Assembly (NCBI RefSeq): GCF_022921095.1 | Contig: NZ_CP095053.1 | Span: forward strand, 596,001 to 660,000 | Reading direction: 5' to 3' | DNA: 64,000 nt | Source of the DNA: Hymenobacter aerilatus | Lineage (GTDB): Bacteria; Bacteroidota; Bacteroidia; Cytophagales; Hymenobacteraceae | In this document: one piece after another, positions 34,999-43,667 of the stretch | Layout: every line of letters begins with the position of its first letter | Position numbering within the stretch: the stretch's first letter is position 1 | Made by a program: the position numbers and the translations under genes | Notes under the pieces: model-generated | The model's database searches: none | Told to the model about the DNA's origin: nothing | What the model saw: the letters and a program-made list of their open reading frames with translations, nothing else

Positions 34999-35715
34999 AT
35001 GACCAATTCCTTTCGGCGCCTGCTGGCGGGCATCACGCTATTTATCACCGAGTTTGCGCTGACATTGGGCCTGGGCGTGTTGGGTGTGGTGGCGTTTCTG
35101 GCTATTGGCCGAGAGGTGTTTGATGAGCACGCGGCTCCCTTCGATGAGGCCGCTTTCCGGTGGGCGCAGGATGTACTTGGCCCTACTCACCTGCAGTGGG
35201 TAGAGGTACTCACGTTTTTTGCCTCGCGCAACTTTATTGTAGCTGCGGCTCTGGGGCTGATCGGGTACTTCTTGCTGGTGCGGCGGCACCGATGGTATTC
35301 GCTGCTGGTGCCGGTGGTAGCATTGGGTAGCATCACGCTCAACCTGCTGCTGAAGAATTTCTACCAACGCCCCCGGCCGTTGTTGCCGTTGGTATCGGCC
35401 TCTGGTCTGAGCTTTCCCAGTGGCCACGCCATGATTTCGGCTTCGTTCTACGGCCTGCTCATCTACCTGGCGCATACACACGTGGCACGCCCTACCCTAC
35501 GCCGGAGCCTGATGGCGGGGCTAGTGCTGCTGATTCTGCTTATTGGCCTCACCCGCGTGTACTTGCGTGTGCACTACGCTACCGATGTACTGGCGGGCTA
35601 CGCGGCGGGGGTAGTGTGGCTGCTTGTTGCTATTCCGCTGCTGAAACGACTAGAGAAAATCGTAAAAAAACGCTTCAAGCACAATCCGCAACTCGCTGAA
35701 AAACAGCCTTTGTGA
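34999..35715 (+). CDS. PAP2-family membrane phosphatase, copy 1
   Basis: This 238-residue inner-membrane protein has six predicted helices. The three PAP2 motifs are present: KNFYQRPRP near residue 119, SGLSFPSGHA near 132 and GLTRVYLRVHYATDVLAG near 180, with the catalytic His residues in the last two. Family members dephosphorylate lipids such as undecaprenyl pyrophosphate or phosphatidate at the periplasmic face. A similar gene lies 305 bases downstream, with tRNA-Leu between them. The Lys/Arg-rich tail is cytoplasmic. Confidence 0.9.
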   Translation: MTNSFRRLLAGITLFITEFALTLGLGVLGVVAFLAIGREVFDEHAAPFDEAAFRWAQDVLGPTHLQWVEVLTFFASRNFIVAAALGLIGYFLLVRRHRWYSLLVPVVALGSITLNLLLKNFYQRPRPLLPLVSASGLSFPSGHAMISASFYGLLIYLAHTHVARPTLRRSLMAGLVLLILLIGLTRVYLRVHYATDVLAGYAAGVVWLLVAIPLLKRLEKIVKKRFKHNPQLAEKQPL

Positions 35716-35756
35716 TGCTATAATGAGGTTTTTTACGATGTTTTTCAAGAAAAATG

Positions 35757-35788
35757 TTGCGCAAAGAGAATTCGCCGTTGTATCTTTG
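35757..35788 (+). promoter_or_regulatory. Promoter of tRNA-Leu(CAG)
   Basis: TTG at 35757-35759 is followed by TATCTTTG at 35781-35788 (full TAnnTTTG match) with a 21-base spacer, slightly longer than the usual 19. The tRNA starts 47 bases downstream. The A/T-rich DNA just before it supports promoter function. Confidence 0.6.
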
Positions 35789-35835
35789 CAGCATCAAACA
35801 ACTACCGACAGGGTGGTTTTCTGAGTAAACATGTT

Positions 35836-35917
35836 GCGCTTGTGGCGAAATTGGTAGACGCGCTGTCTTCAGGCGGCAGTTCCGCAAGGTGTGAGAGTTC
35901 GAGTCTCTCCGAGCGCA
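35836..35917 (+). tRNA. tRNA-Leu (anticodon CAG)
   Basis: The 82-base gene folds as a type II tRNA. The acceptor GCGCTTG pairs with CGAGCGC, the discriminator is A, the D-arm segment GGCGAAATTGGTAGACGCG is typical of tRNA-Leu, and the anticodon stem CTGTC/GGCAG encloses loop TTCAGGC with CAG at 35870-35872. A variable arm and a T-arm with GTTCGAG follow. CCA is not encoded. Confidence 0.95.
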
Positions 35918-35920
35918 CTC

Positions 35921-35951
35921 AAAGCCGACCCCTCACCGGGTCGGCTTTTTT
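35921..35951 (+). terminator. Terminator of tRNA-Leu(CAG)
   Basis: Stem AAAGCCGACCC (35921-35931) with GGGTCGGCTTT (35938-35948), loop CTCACC, followed by a run of T. It is a classical intrinsic terminator 3 bases after the tRNA. Confidence 0.88.
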
Positions 35952-36019
35952 GTTTTCAGGCTGGGCGTATTGCAGCGGATAGTATCAACTACAGCGGGCG
36001 TTGCGTAAGGATACGCCAT

Positions 36020-36679
36020 ATGAGAAAACGTCTGCACGAGCGTCTGGCTGCTTTAGCCGGACTGATTACGCTGGAAGTAGCGCTGGCTGGGCTGTTCTTT
36101 TTGGGGGCTTTTGGGGTGTTTTTTTACCTCACACGCATTGTATTCATACAGCGCTCTGCTGCCTTCGATGATTGGGCCTTTGCGCAGCTGGATGCCGTGC
36201 GGGCAGCCATGCCGGAACTTACGGCCTGGGTGCGCGGCATCACGTTTTTTGCCTCCTTGCCTTTTCTGGTGGTGGCAGTGTTGCTCATACCGAGCTTTTT
36301 GTTGTGGCGGCAGCGGCGGCGTGAGGCTCTGATAGTTTTTTTGGCAGTAGCAGGGGCCACCGTGCTCAACCAACTGCTGAAGCTACATTTTCAGCGCACT
36401 CGTCCCAGCTCCGCCCTGATTCCGCAGCCGGGCCTGAGTTTTCCCAGTGGCCACGCCATGATTGGCAGCTCTCTGTATGCGGCGCTGGCTTGGTTGGCGT
36501 GGCGCCATGGCCAGCGTGGTATAGCCGTAGGGCTGCTGGTGTGGGCCGCGCTCATTGGCCTCACTCGCGTGTACCTGCACGTGCACTACGCCACCGACGT
36601 GACGGCAGGTTTTGCGGCAGGGATAATCTGGATGCTACTTCTGCGCACCATGCTGCGCTGGCGCCGGAGGCCAGGCTAG
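36020..36679 (+). CDS. PAP2-family membrane phosphatase, copy 2
   Basis: This 219-residue paralog of the gene at 34999 has the same six-helix plan and motifs KLHFQRTRP near residue 120, PGLSFPSGHA near 138 and GLTRVYLHVHYATDVTAG near 180. The open frame reaches back into the tRNA gene, but MRKRLHERLAALAGL at 36020 is the natural start and mirrors the N-terminus of copy 1. The pair looks like a tandem duplication with tRNA-Leu(CAG) in between. The lipid substrate is unknown. Confidence 0.9.
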   Translation: MRKRLHERLAALAGLITLEVALAGLFFLGAFGVFFYLTRIVFIQRSAAFDDWAFAQLDAVRAAMPELTAWVRGITFFASLPFLVVAVLLIPSFLLWRQRRREALIVFLAVAGATVLNQLLKLHFQRTRPSSALIPQPGLSFPSGHAMIGSSLYAALAWLAWRHGQRGIAVGLLVWAALIGLTRVYLHVHYATDVTAGFAAGIIWMLLLRTMLRWRRRPG

Positions 36680-36707
36680 CCTGGGCAGGCGATGGTATAG
36701 AAATAAA

Positions 36708-36743
36708 AAAAGCCACCCCAAACTATGTTTTGGGGTGGCTTTT
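36708..36743. terminator. Two-way terminator between PAP2 and Thr-rich lipoprotein genes
   Basis: Stem AAAGCCACCCCAAA pairs with TTTGGGGTGGCTTT around a short loop and is flanked by A and T runs on either side. It lies between genes ending at 36679 (plus) and 36768 (minus). Confidence 0.85.
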
Positions 36744-36767
36744 CGGTAGTGAAACGGCAAATGCTGC

Positions 36768-37124
36768 CTACATGGTAGTAGAGCCCGTAGTGCCGGCTGT
36801 AGTCGTCCCGGTTGTGGTAGTGCCTGCGGTAGTACCAGCCGTGGTACCCGTAGTGGCGCCATTCATAGTACCGCTGCTGCCCGTAGACGTGCCAGTCGTG
36901 CTAGTGGCCGCGCCGTCGCCCGACATGGTAGAGGTACCATCCGAGGGCATCGTAGACATGGTTGTGTCGGCATTCATACCCGTATCCGAGTTCATTGTTG
37001 GATTAGAATCCGTGGTGCCGGTAGAGGTAGTAGAGGTATCCGTAGAAGTGGAATCGTTGCCACAGCTAGAGAGCGATAGGGTAGCGGCCGTAACTGCGGC
37101 AGCGAATAAGAAGGAGCGTTTCAT
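36768..37124 (-). CDS. Thr/Ser/Gly-rich lipoprotein (118 aa)
   Basis: The N-terminus MKRSFLFAAAVTAATLSLSS is a lipoprotein signal peptide, followed directly by the lipobox Cys21. The mature part is almost wholly Thr, Ser, Gly, Met and Asp, with runs such as GTTAGTTAGTTTTGTTT. It is predicted to be disordered and outer-membrane attached. Together with the genes at 42154, 44292 and 47247 it forms a local set. The signal peptide resembles that of 44292 closely. Function is unknown. Despite the low complexity, the clean signal peptide and terminator support a real gene. Confidence 0.65.
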   Translation of the reverse strand: MKRSFLFAAAVTAATLSLSSCGNDSTSTDTSTTSTGTTDSNPTMNSDTGMNADTTMSTMPSDGTSTMSGDGAATSTTGTSTGSSGTMNGATTGTTAGTTAGTTTTGTTTAGTTGSTTM

Positions 37125-37433
37125 GAAAAGAATGTTTCTGGTGAGAAAGAGTAAGTATTGCTAGCTGCTAAAACCAAGCACTTCGTTGCTGCCATATACT
37201 TGTACAGCTTGTTGGTGCGCAGTGTGTTGCAGCCAGGCAAAATCTGTAGTCTTAACGGTCGGATGTTAATTCGGTTACTAATTCGAAGTATATAATTACT
37301 TCATTATGAGTTTATTGTTGAGCTGTGTGCGTACAAGAGACACTCTTTTGAACTGGGGAAGAGCGTTGCCGATGTTGTAGCTAGTAGCTTTACTTTTGCG
37401 TTACAACCTGCGTAGCGCCCCATATTTTTGCCT
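37125..37433. other. Divergent intergenic region (309 bases)
   Basis: Between the Thr-rich lipoprotein and HAD genes. The middle part is AT-rich (about 37260-37310). The only clear signal is the -7 box for the HAD gene at 37391. No coding frame or strong hairpin was seen. Confidence 0.4.
37391..37398 (+). promoter_or_regulatory. Candidate -7 element of the HAD phosphatase gene
   Basis: TACTTTTG is a full TAnnTTTG match 36 bases before the ATG at 37434. A TTG occurs at 37366-37368 with a 22-base spacer, longer than ideal. Confidence 0.5.
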
Positions 37434-38108
37434 ATGCCCTACTCTCTGCTTCTGTTTGATTACGATGGCACACTCTGCAATTCGGAGGCAGCCATTTTGC
37501 ATAGCCTGCGCCAGGTATTTGCCTATTATCAGGTGCCACTGCCCCCCAACGCCGAACTGGAACGGGTAGTGAGCCTGGGCCTGACCTCACCCGACACACT
37601 CCAGACCCTGCACCCGTCACTAGCCGGCGCTGAGCTGGCGGCGTGGCTGCTCACCTACCGCAGCATCTACACCAACGAAGGAGAAGAGCTGGTACGGCCT
37701 TTTGCGGGTGCCCACGAGGTACTGGCGGCTGCCCGTGCACGTAACATTGCGGTGGCCATTATCAGCAATAAAGGCGCTGTGACGTTGGAAACCTCCCTGA
37801 CGCGCTTGGGCCTGCGCGCCGATGTGCAGCTGCTGGTCGGTGATGGTAGCTACCCCGACCAGCAGCTGCCCCTGAAGCCCAGTCCAGTGCTCTATAAGCA
37901 AATTGTACAGCCTTATTTTGCGTCGGTGCCGCCTGCTGCTACCCTGATGATTGGCGACACGGCCGCCGACTTACTTTTTGCCCGCAACTGTGGTATCGAT
38001 GCCTGCTGGGCGCGCTACGGCTTCGGCGACGCCGACGCGTGCCGGGCATTGGCGCCTAAACACCAGATAGGTAGTCTGCGTGAAATAGTGCGCCTGCTGC
38101 ATGCGTAA
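37434..38108 (+). CDS. HAD-family hydrolase (phosphoglycolate phosphatase-like)
   Basis: This 224-residue cytoplasmic protein has HAD motif [15 protein letters not shown] near residue 4, a helical cap domain (about 18-90), motif II AIISNKG near 112, a motif III Lys around 144-150 and motif IV MIGDTAADLLFARNCGID near 170. This is the Gph/PgmB-type subfamily I arrangement. The substrate could be 2-phosphoglycolate or another small phosphate ester. A TTG two codons upstream is in frame, but the ATG at 37434 is preferred. Confidence 0.85.
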   Translation: MPYSLLLFDYDGTLCNSEAAILHSLRQVFAYYQVPLPPNAELERVVSLGLTSPDTLQTLHPSLAGAELAAWLLTYRSIYTNEGEELVRPFAGAHEVLAAARARNIAVAIISNKGAVTLETSLTRLGLRADVQLLVGDGSYPDQQLPLKPSPVLYKQIVQPYFASVPPAATLMIGDTAADLLFARNCGIDACWARYGFGDADACRALAPKHQIGSLREIVRLLHA

Positions 38109-38217
38109 AAACGGGAGGGTAGCCAGCAGAAGCGCTTGTGGTTATTAACGGAACCGGCGCATATGCGTAAGCACAGGCCAGCCTTGCCTGAATTTCTGAT
38201 TCTTTCTGCTCGCGTCC

Positions 38218-38950
38218 GTGCCTGATTTTCCTGCCCCTTTCTACCGCTGGCCCTACCTGATGCGGCAGCGGTGGAGTCAGCTACTGTTTGCGCACTGGCC
38301 AGTGGCACCAGCGCTGTTACGGCCCTATTTGCCGCCGCGCCTAGAATTGGATGTGTTTGAAGGCCAGGCGTGGCTGGGCGTAGTGCCCTTCACCATGAGC
38401 AACATCCGGCCGCTGGGCCTGCCTGCCGTGCCGGGCCTCAACCATCTGCACGAACTGAACGTGCGCACTTACGCTACCCTAGATGGTGTGCCGGGCGTGT
38501 GGTTTCTCTCGCTCGATGCCACCCAGCCGCTGGGCGTATGGGCGGCCCGCACGTTGTTTCATCTGCCCTACCTGCACGCTCGCATGCGTCTCACACAGCA
38601 CGGTCATACACTGCGGGCCGAGGCCACGCGCACCCATGCTGGCGCCGCACCTGCTACGTTTGCCGCCACCTGGGAGGTAGGGGCGCCGCTACCTTCTTCG
38701 CAACCCGATTCTTTGGCGCATTTTCTCACGGAACGCTACTATCTCTATACCTCTGGCCCCAACCTGCTGCACGACATACACGGTCCTGACCTGTGGCGCG
38801 GCCAGCTACTGCACGCGCCCTGGCCGCTACGCCAAGCCACGGTGCACGAGTGGCAGTCCACGTTGGTGGAAAGCCACGGGCGCAGGTACACCGGTGCTCT
38901 ACGCCGCCGACCCGGTAGACGTATGGGTGCAAACGCTTCAGCGGGTATAA
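38218..38950 (+). pseudogene. DUF2071 (YqjF-like) gene with a frameshift near its 3' end
   Basis: The frame opens at GTG 38218 and reads as a full DUF2071 protein: RWPYLMRQRWSQLLFAHWPV, PPRLELDVFEGQAWLGVVPF, HELNVRTYATLDGVPGVWFL, ERYYLYTSGPNLLHDIHGPD. After VESHG (38878-38880) the expected C-terminus GTPVLYAADPVDVWVQTLQR continues in the +1 frame and ends at TAA 38948-38950. One extra base at about 38881 (or two missing) would explain this. Unshifted, the frame runs on to 39081 through unrelated DNA. It may be a true recent mutation or a sequence error. Only the last 22 residues are affected, so some function could remain. Confidence 0.7.
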
Positions 38951-38984
38951 ATATACATTCGGAGCGCGGGCAAACACGTAAAGA

Positions 38985-39172
38985 GCTACGCTATGCATTC
39001 TCATCGAGTCGCGCACCAATCCAGCATCGTCGAATCAATCCATTGCTCCTTGCGTCAGCGCTGCGCCGTGCTCGTGCGTAAGCCCTTCTCGTTCAGTCGT
39101 TCGCTGGCCATGCACCATGTGCGTATCCAGCTGGTCATTGACGAGCACAATCGACGATGCACCACCCCTTAG
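38985..39172 (+). pseudogene. C-terminal scrap of an IS1-like transposase
   Basis: A frame ending at TAG 39170-39172 reads SSIVESIHCSLRQRCAVLVR, then KPFSFSRSLAMHHVRIQLVI. The N/C-x-LRQRC..LVRK..SFS pattern followed by a helix is characteristic of the end of IS1-family transposases. No upstream catalytic part is present. It lies directly behind the frameshifted DUF2071 gene. Confidence 0.5.
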
Positions 39173-39566
39173 ATCATCACCGCGCAGGGTGCTGGAAGAG
39201 AAAATAAGGCACATATAGGAGGGGTACATAGCCGAAGGGTCCAGCTATTTTAGTATCTACTGGCTGCGGCGAGCTACGAGCTGGCTGACAGCCCACGGAG
39301 GGTAGGGGCCGATGTAGGTGGGAAAAGTGGGTGAAATGGATAGCATAGGTAGCGGAGCGGAAAGTAAATGTGTGACCTGGAACAGGTGAGGAGAGCTTGC
39401 GGCCACCCAACTACTAAGGGCGGTTCGATATAATAATTCGGTTGTGATGCCTGGCGCCTGTAAGGCGGGACGGTGCAACTTCAGGAAAACCAGCGCCGCC
39501 CCAACGGAGTATCTTTACTAAAAACCGGGCAATTCCGGATGCATCTTTTCGCCACTCAGTAGCGCT
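39173..39566. other. 394-base gap without a recognisable gene
   Basis: Several short open frames on the minus strand have no protein-like character. A pair of short inverted sequences (GCCTGGCGCCTGTAAGGC-like) is seen near 39450. The stretch looks like decayed DNA continuing from the IS1-type scrap. Confidence 0.4.
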
Positions 39567-40157
39567 ATGGCCTCGTTCCGTCAGAAACTCATGAAATTCC
39601 TATACCCGCTGATTATGCGGCTGTCGAAGTCAAGCAGCAAGGGGAAGGTGTTGACCAGCAAGCAGCAAGCCGGTGCGCCGGTATCGTTTTACTCGCTGGC
39701 GGGGCTGCGCAACAATGGGCAGCGCCTACCCTTCGAGGAGCTGAAGGGCAAGAAGGTACTGCTGGTGAACACGGCCTCTAACTGCGGCTACACCAACCAG
39801 TACGCGGAGTTGCAACAGCTCTCCGAGCAGTTTGCCGACGAGCTGGTGATATTGGGCTTTCCGGCCAACGACTTTGCCGAGCAGGAAAAAGCCGACGACA
39901 AAACCATTGAGCAGTTTTGCCAGGTGAACTTTGGCGTATCGTTTCCGCTGATGCAGAAAAGCGTGGTGGTGAAAACGCCGGCGCAAAACCCGGTGTATCA
40001 ATGGCTGAGCCAGGCCCGCCAAAACGGCTGGAACGAACAAGCGCCCGACTGGAACTTCTCGAAATACCTCGTTAGCGAAGACGGGCACCTACTCGGGTAT
40101 TTCGGGCCAGCAGTGTCGCCGCTGAGCGAGGATGTCGCAGGTAGCATCCGGTCGTAG
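39567..40157 (+). CDS. Glutathione peroxidase family protein (Cys type)
   Basis: This 196-residue thioredoxin-fold peroxidase contains VLLVNTASNCGYTNQYAELQ near residue 65, where the catalytic position is Cys instead of selenocysteine. LVILGFPANDFAEQE and the tetrad segment WNFSKYLVSEDG near 168 follow. In bacteria such proteins usually reduce hydroperoxides with thioredoxin. The first 40 residues hold a hydrophobic, basic stretch (KLMKFLYPLIMRLSKSS) that may anchor it to the membrane. The family's usual FPCNQF motif is FPANDF here. Confidence 0.88.
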   Translation: MASFRQKLMKFLYPLIMRLSKSSSKGKVLTSKQQAGAPVSFYSLAGLRNNGQRLPFEELKGKKVLLVNTASNCGYTNQYAELQQLSEQFADELVILGFPANDFAEQEKADDKTIEQFCQVNFGVSFPLMQKSVVVKTPAQNPVYQWLSQARQNGWNEQAPDWNFSKYLVSEDGHLLGYFGPAVSPLSEDVAGSIRS

Positions 40158-40226
40158 CCACGTGGCGGCCCGTACAAAAGCGTGTATCTTTTCGCCCTCG
40201 CTTGTTCAGCTTCCCTACCTTACTAT

Positions 40227-42070
40227 ATGAAGAATCTCTTCCTGGCCGGTGCAGCGGCCTGCCTCTTATTCAGCTGCTCAGAGCAAAAAAAGAAAGCTGC
40301 CGAAACGGTCAATGCCACATCGGACGTGCCCAAACCGGCCAGCCTGCGGGCGTTGTACAGCAACTACTGGGAGCAACAGTCGCGCTTTTTTCCGATGGAG
40401 GCCACGGCACAGGGCGACAACCGCTTCAACAACCGCCTGCCCAACGACCAGACGCACGCGTTCCGCGACTCGTTGCGCACATTCTACCAAACCTCTCTCG
40501 ACCAGCTGCACCTGTTTCAGCGCGACTCGCTGGTCGAGAACGACAAAATCAGCTACGACATCTTTGAGTACGAGATGCAGACCCGCCTTGCGGGACTGAG
40601 GCTGAACACCTGGCAAATGCCGTTTCAGCAGTTTTGGGGCCTACCCCTCACCATGGGGCAATATGGCGCGGGCACTGGAAACCAGCCCTTTAAAACGGCG
40701 CAGGACTATGACAACTGGCTGGGTCGCACGAAGGCTTTCGCGGTGTGGGCCGACTCGGCCATTGCTAATTTTCGGGTAGGGATGCGTACGGGTGTGATGC
40801 TGCCGCGGCCGTTGGTGGAGAAGATGATTCCGCAGATGGAGGCTTTCGTGGTAAGCGACCCTACCAAAAGCTTGTTTTTTGCGCCGGTGCAGAAGTTTCC
40901 GGCAGGTGTGTCGGAGGTAGATCAGCAACGGCTGGTCGATTCGTATAAGGTGGCCATCCTCACGCAGTTGGTGCCTACTTACCGCAAGCTGGCCGATTTC
41001 CTGAAAAACGAGTACCTACCGAAGGCCCGTACTACCACCGGTATTTCTGAAATACCCAACGGTGCCGACACGTACCGCTACTACGTGAAGTATTGGACCA
41101 CCACCGACAAAACGCCGGAAGAAATCTACCAGACCGGCCGCGCCGAGGTAAGCCGCATTCGGGGGAGATGGAAGAAATAAAAGCCAAAGTGGGCTTCAAA
41201 GGTGATCTGGCAGCGTTTTTTGAATACCTGAAAACCGACAAACAATTTACTCCCTACCAAACGCCGGAGCAGGTGCTTACTGCGTTTCGTGGTATTCAGG
41301 CGCGCATCGAGCCCAACCTGAAAAAGATGTTTGGTCGCACCCCCAAAACGCCGTTTGAGATCCGGCAGACGGAGGCGTTCCGGGCTGCGTCTGCCTCGGC
41401 CGAGTACAACCAGGGTAGCCCCGACGGTACGCGGCCGGGCATCTTCTACATCCCGATTCTGAACGCCCGCGAGTTCAACGTGACGTCGGGAATGGAGTCG
41501 CTGTTTTTGCACGAAGCCATTCCGGGCCACCACTACCAAATTTCGTTGCAGCAGGAAAACGACAGCCTACCCAAGTTCCGGCGCTTTGCGTGGTATGGGG
41601 CTATGGGCGAGGGCTGGGCGCTGTATACCGAAAGCCTGGGACGGGAGCTAGGCCTCTACACCGACCCCTACCAGCGCATGGGTGCCCTGGGCGACGAGAT
41701 TCACCGCGCCATCCGATTGGTGGTGGACGTGGGTATGCATACCAAAGGTATGACCCGCGAAGAGGCCATTCAGTATATGATGGAAAACGAGGCCATCAGC
41801 GAGCAGGGCGCTACTGCCGAGATTGAGCGCTACATGGCCATTCCGGGTCAGGCGCTTTCCTACAAGGTAGGGGCTCTGAAGATTCAGGAGCTGCGTGCCA
41901 AGTACCAGAAGCTGCTGGGGGCTTCGCAGAAACTACGCCCCCGCAACCCGCGGGAGCGGAGCAATCATTTCATCCTCAGTGCCTTCCACGATGAGCTGTT
42001 GAAAGATGGTGTGATGCCGCTTTCGGTGCTAGAACGCAAGATGGACGCCTGGGCCGAAGACCAACGGTAA
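40227..42070 (+). pseudogene. DUF885 lipoprotein, split by a frameshift in a G-run
   Basis: The start MKNLFLAGAAACLLFSCSEQ is a lipoprotein signal peptide. The first frame (to TAA at 41178-41180) covers the N-terminal half. The continuation is in another frame and ends at 42070, containing the signature LFLHEAIPGHHYQISLQQ and GEGWALYTESLG of DUF885 proteins, which have a metallopeptidase-like fold. The junction is a G5 run at 41161-41165: one more G restores RIRGEMEEIKAKVG and a protein of about 614 residues. Homopolymer length error, true mutation or slippage are all possible. If real, the cell makes a truncated product without the putative catalytic motif. Confidence 0.85.
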
Positions 42071-42093
42071 GTTTCGGCGGCAGCGTTTACGAT

Positions 42094-42123
42094 AAAGGCC
42101 ATCAGCAAGTGCTGATGGCCTTT
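42094..42123. terminator. Two-way terminator after the DUF885 gene
   Basis: Arms AAAGGCCATCAGC (42094-42106) and GCTGATGGCCTTT (42111-42123) are perfect with a 4-base loop. It lies between convergent genes. Confidence 0.8.
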
Positions 42124-42153
42124 ATGCATTACATCAATTTTGGACTAGACAGT

Positions 42154-42738
42154 TTATGCACCGCCACCACCGCCTGCACCGCCAGTAGAACCACCACCTG
42201 TGGTTCCACCACCGGTAGTACCGCCAGCCGTCGTAGCACCACCGGTAGTACCGCCAGCCGTCGTAGCACCAGTCGTGCCGCCAGCCGTCGTCGCGCCGGT
42301 GGTGCCGCCGCTAGTAGTAGCGCCAGTGGTACCACCAGCGGTAGTGCCACCCGCTGTCGTGGCGCCAGTAGTGCCACCTGCTGTTGTAGCGCCAGTAGTG
42401 CCACCCGCTGTGGTACCGCCAGCTGTTGTAGCACCAGTAGTACCTGTAGTACCACCTGCAGTAGTGCCACCGCTAGTAGTAGCGCCAGTAGTACCACCTG
42501 CTGTGGTACCGCCAGCCGTTGTAGCGCCCGTAGTTCCACCCGCAGTAGTACCGCCAGCCGTAGTACCGCCAGCCGTAGTACCACCTGCCGTGGTGCCACC
42601 TGCTGTAGTTCCACCTGCGGTGGTGTTACCTGCAGTTGTGCCCGATGGGGCGTTGTTATCATCGTCGTTACAGGAGTACATAGCAAGAGACGAAGCAACG
42701 AAGGCGGCGCTTAGAAGCGAAAGCCATTTCTTTTTCAT
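42154..42738 (-). CDS. Thr/Gly/Ala-repeat lipoprotein (194 aa)
   Basis: A lipoprotein signal peptide MKKKWLSLLSAAFVASSLAM with the lipobox Cys at residue 23 is followed by an Asp/Asn patch (NDDDNN). About 150 residues of near-perfect five-residue units then follow: GGTTA, GTTGA and variants. The tail turns Gly-rich. The repeats sit on a repetitive DNA tract (CACCAGCCGTCGT-like units on the plus strand) that can slip, so length may vary between strains. The frame is open to 42888, but the ATG at 42738 gives the signal peptide. The function is unknown. A disordered or fibrous surface protein is inferred. Confidence 0.65.
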   Translation of the reverse strand: MKKKWLSLLSAAFVASSLAMYSCNDDDNNAPSGTTAGNTTAGGTTAGGTTAGGTTAGGTTAGGTTAGGTTGATTAGGTTAGGTTGATTSGGTTAGGTTGTTGATTAGGTTAGGTTGATTAGGTTGATTAGGTTAGGTTGATTSGGTTGATTAGGTTGATTAGGTTGGATTAGGTTGGGTTGGGSTGGAGGGGGA

Positions 42739-42936
42739 AATCAGGTCTTTAAATGAAAGGACGTGGGAAGGTTCGCTCCTTGTATACGCCTGCATGACGT
42801 GTGTATAAGTACTAAAAGGCGGTGATAAATACGTATTTCCTGTGCGGTAAGTACTTAGTAGATATGTGGTTTGCACGTATCCTTGCATTATTTGAATTTC
42901 GTATACAGTATCCTGCTTGTCTTCTACACCCTACCC

Positions 42937-43575
42937 ATGCCCCACATCACCGCCGCCGATATCGAGTCGTATGAGAAGATCTATCGGCTCAACCTCATCA
43001 ACTCCATAACCGGGTATAAGCCCGCCAATCTTATCGGCACGGCCTCGCCCGAGGGGCAGACTAACTTGGCTATTTTCAGCTCGGTGCTGCATTTGGGCTC
43101 CAACCCGCCGCTGTTGGGTATGGTCACGCGCCCTACCTCGGTGCCGCGCCATACTTACTCCAATATTCAGCATACAGGGTGCTATACTATCAATCATGTG
43201 CCCGCTGCCTATGTGGCGCAGGCGCACTACACCTCCGCCAACTTCCCAGCCGAAGAGTCGGAGTTTGATGCGTGCGGGTTCACACCCGTGTATCGCGATG
43301 ATTTTCCGGCTCCTTATGTGCAGGAAAGTCAGATTAGCATAGGCCTGCGCTTGCAGGAAGAAATCGAAATCAAAGCCAACGGCACCCGGCTGCTAGTAGG
43401 GGCGGTAGAGCACATCTACCTGTCCGAGGCGGTGCTACAGCCAGATGGTTCACTGCACTTGCATGAGGCCGACGACGTGTGCATTTCCGGCCTCGACGGC
43501 TACCACCGCGTGACGCCGCTGGCCACGTTTGCCTACGCCCGCGCCGGGCAGGGGCCGCAGCCCAAGCAGGAGTAG
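42937..43575 (+). CDS. Flavin reductase-like FMN-binding protein
   Basis: This 212-residue cytoplasmic protein has a split-barrel flavin reductase fold. It contains NLINSITGYKPANLIGTASP near residue 18, GQTNLAIFSSVLHLGSNPPL and MVTRPTSVPRHTYSNIQHTG, followed by YTINHVPAAYVAQAHYTSAN. These are typical FMN-contact segments of the flavoredoxin-like group. Substrate and partner are unknown. The ATG at 42937 is preferred over upstream starts that would add a stretch of unrelated hydrophobic residues. Confidence 0.85.
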   Translation: MPHITAADIESYEKIYRLNLINSITGYKPANLIGTASPEGQTNLAIFSSVLHLGSNPPLLGMVTRPTSVPRHTYSNIQHTGCYTINHVPAAYVAQAHYTSANFPAEESEFDACGFTPVYRDDFPAPYVQESQISIGLRLQEEIEIKANGTRLLVGAVEHIYLSEAVLQPDGSLHLHEADDVCISGLDGYHRVTPLATFAYARAGQGPQPKQE

Positions 43576-43667
43576 CCAGAATTCTTTGGGTAAGATATTC
43601 GTCCGGGTAGGGAGTTGTGCCGTTAAAGAAGGCAGGAAATTAATCCCTCCATTGTTCATCCATTCTC

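Noticed and set aside
35891..36019. Upstream extension of the second PAP2 gene into the tRNA-Leu gene
   Set aside because: The frame is open by chance. The paralog and the clear ATG at 36020 show the real start.
39177..39478. Two minus-strand frames of 73 to 77 codons in the gap before the glutathione peroxidase
   Set aside because: They overlap each other in different frames, have no family resemblance and no start context. The gap looks decayed.
42154..42660. Possible CRISPR array, because of many short repeats
   Set aside because: The repeats are contiguous five-codon blocks without unique spacers and encode an open frame.
42200..42808. Plus-strand frame of 202 codons made of VPPAVVAP repeats
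   Set aside because: It is the exact antisense of the Thr/Gly-repeat lipoprotein. Repetitive DNA keeps several frames open, and this one has no signal peptide or start context.
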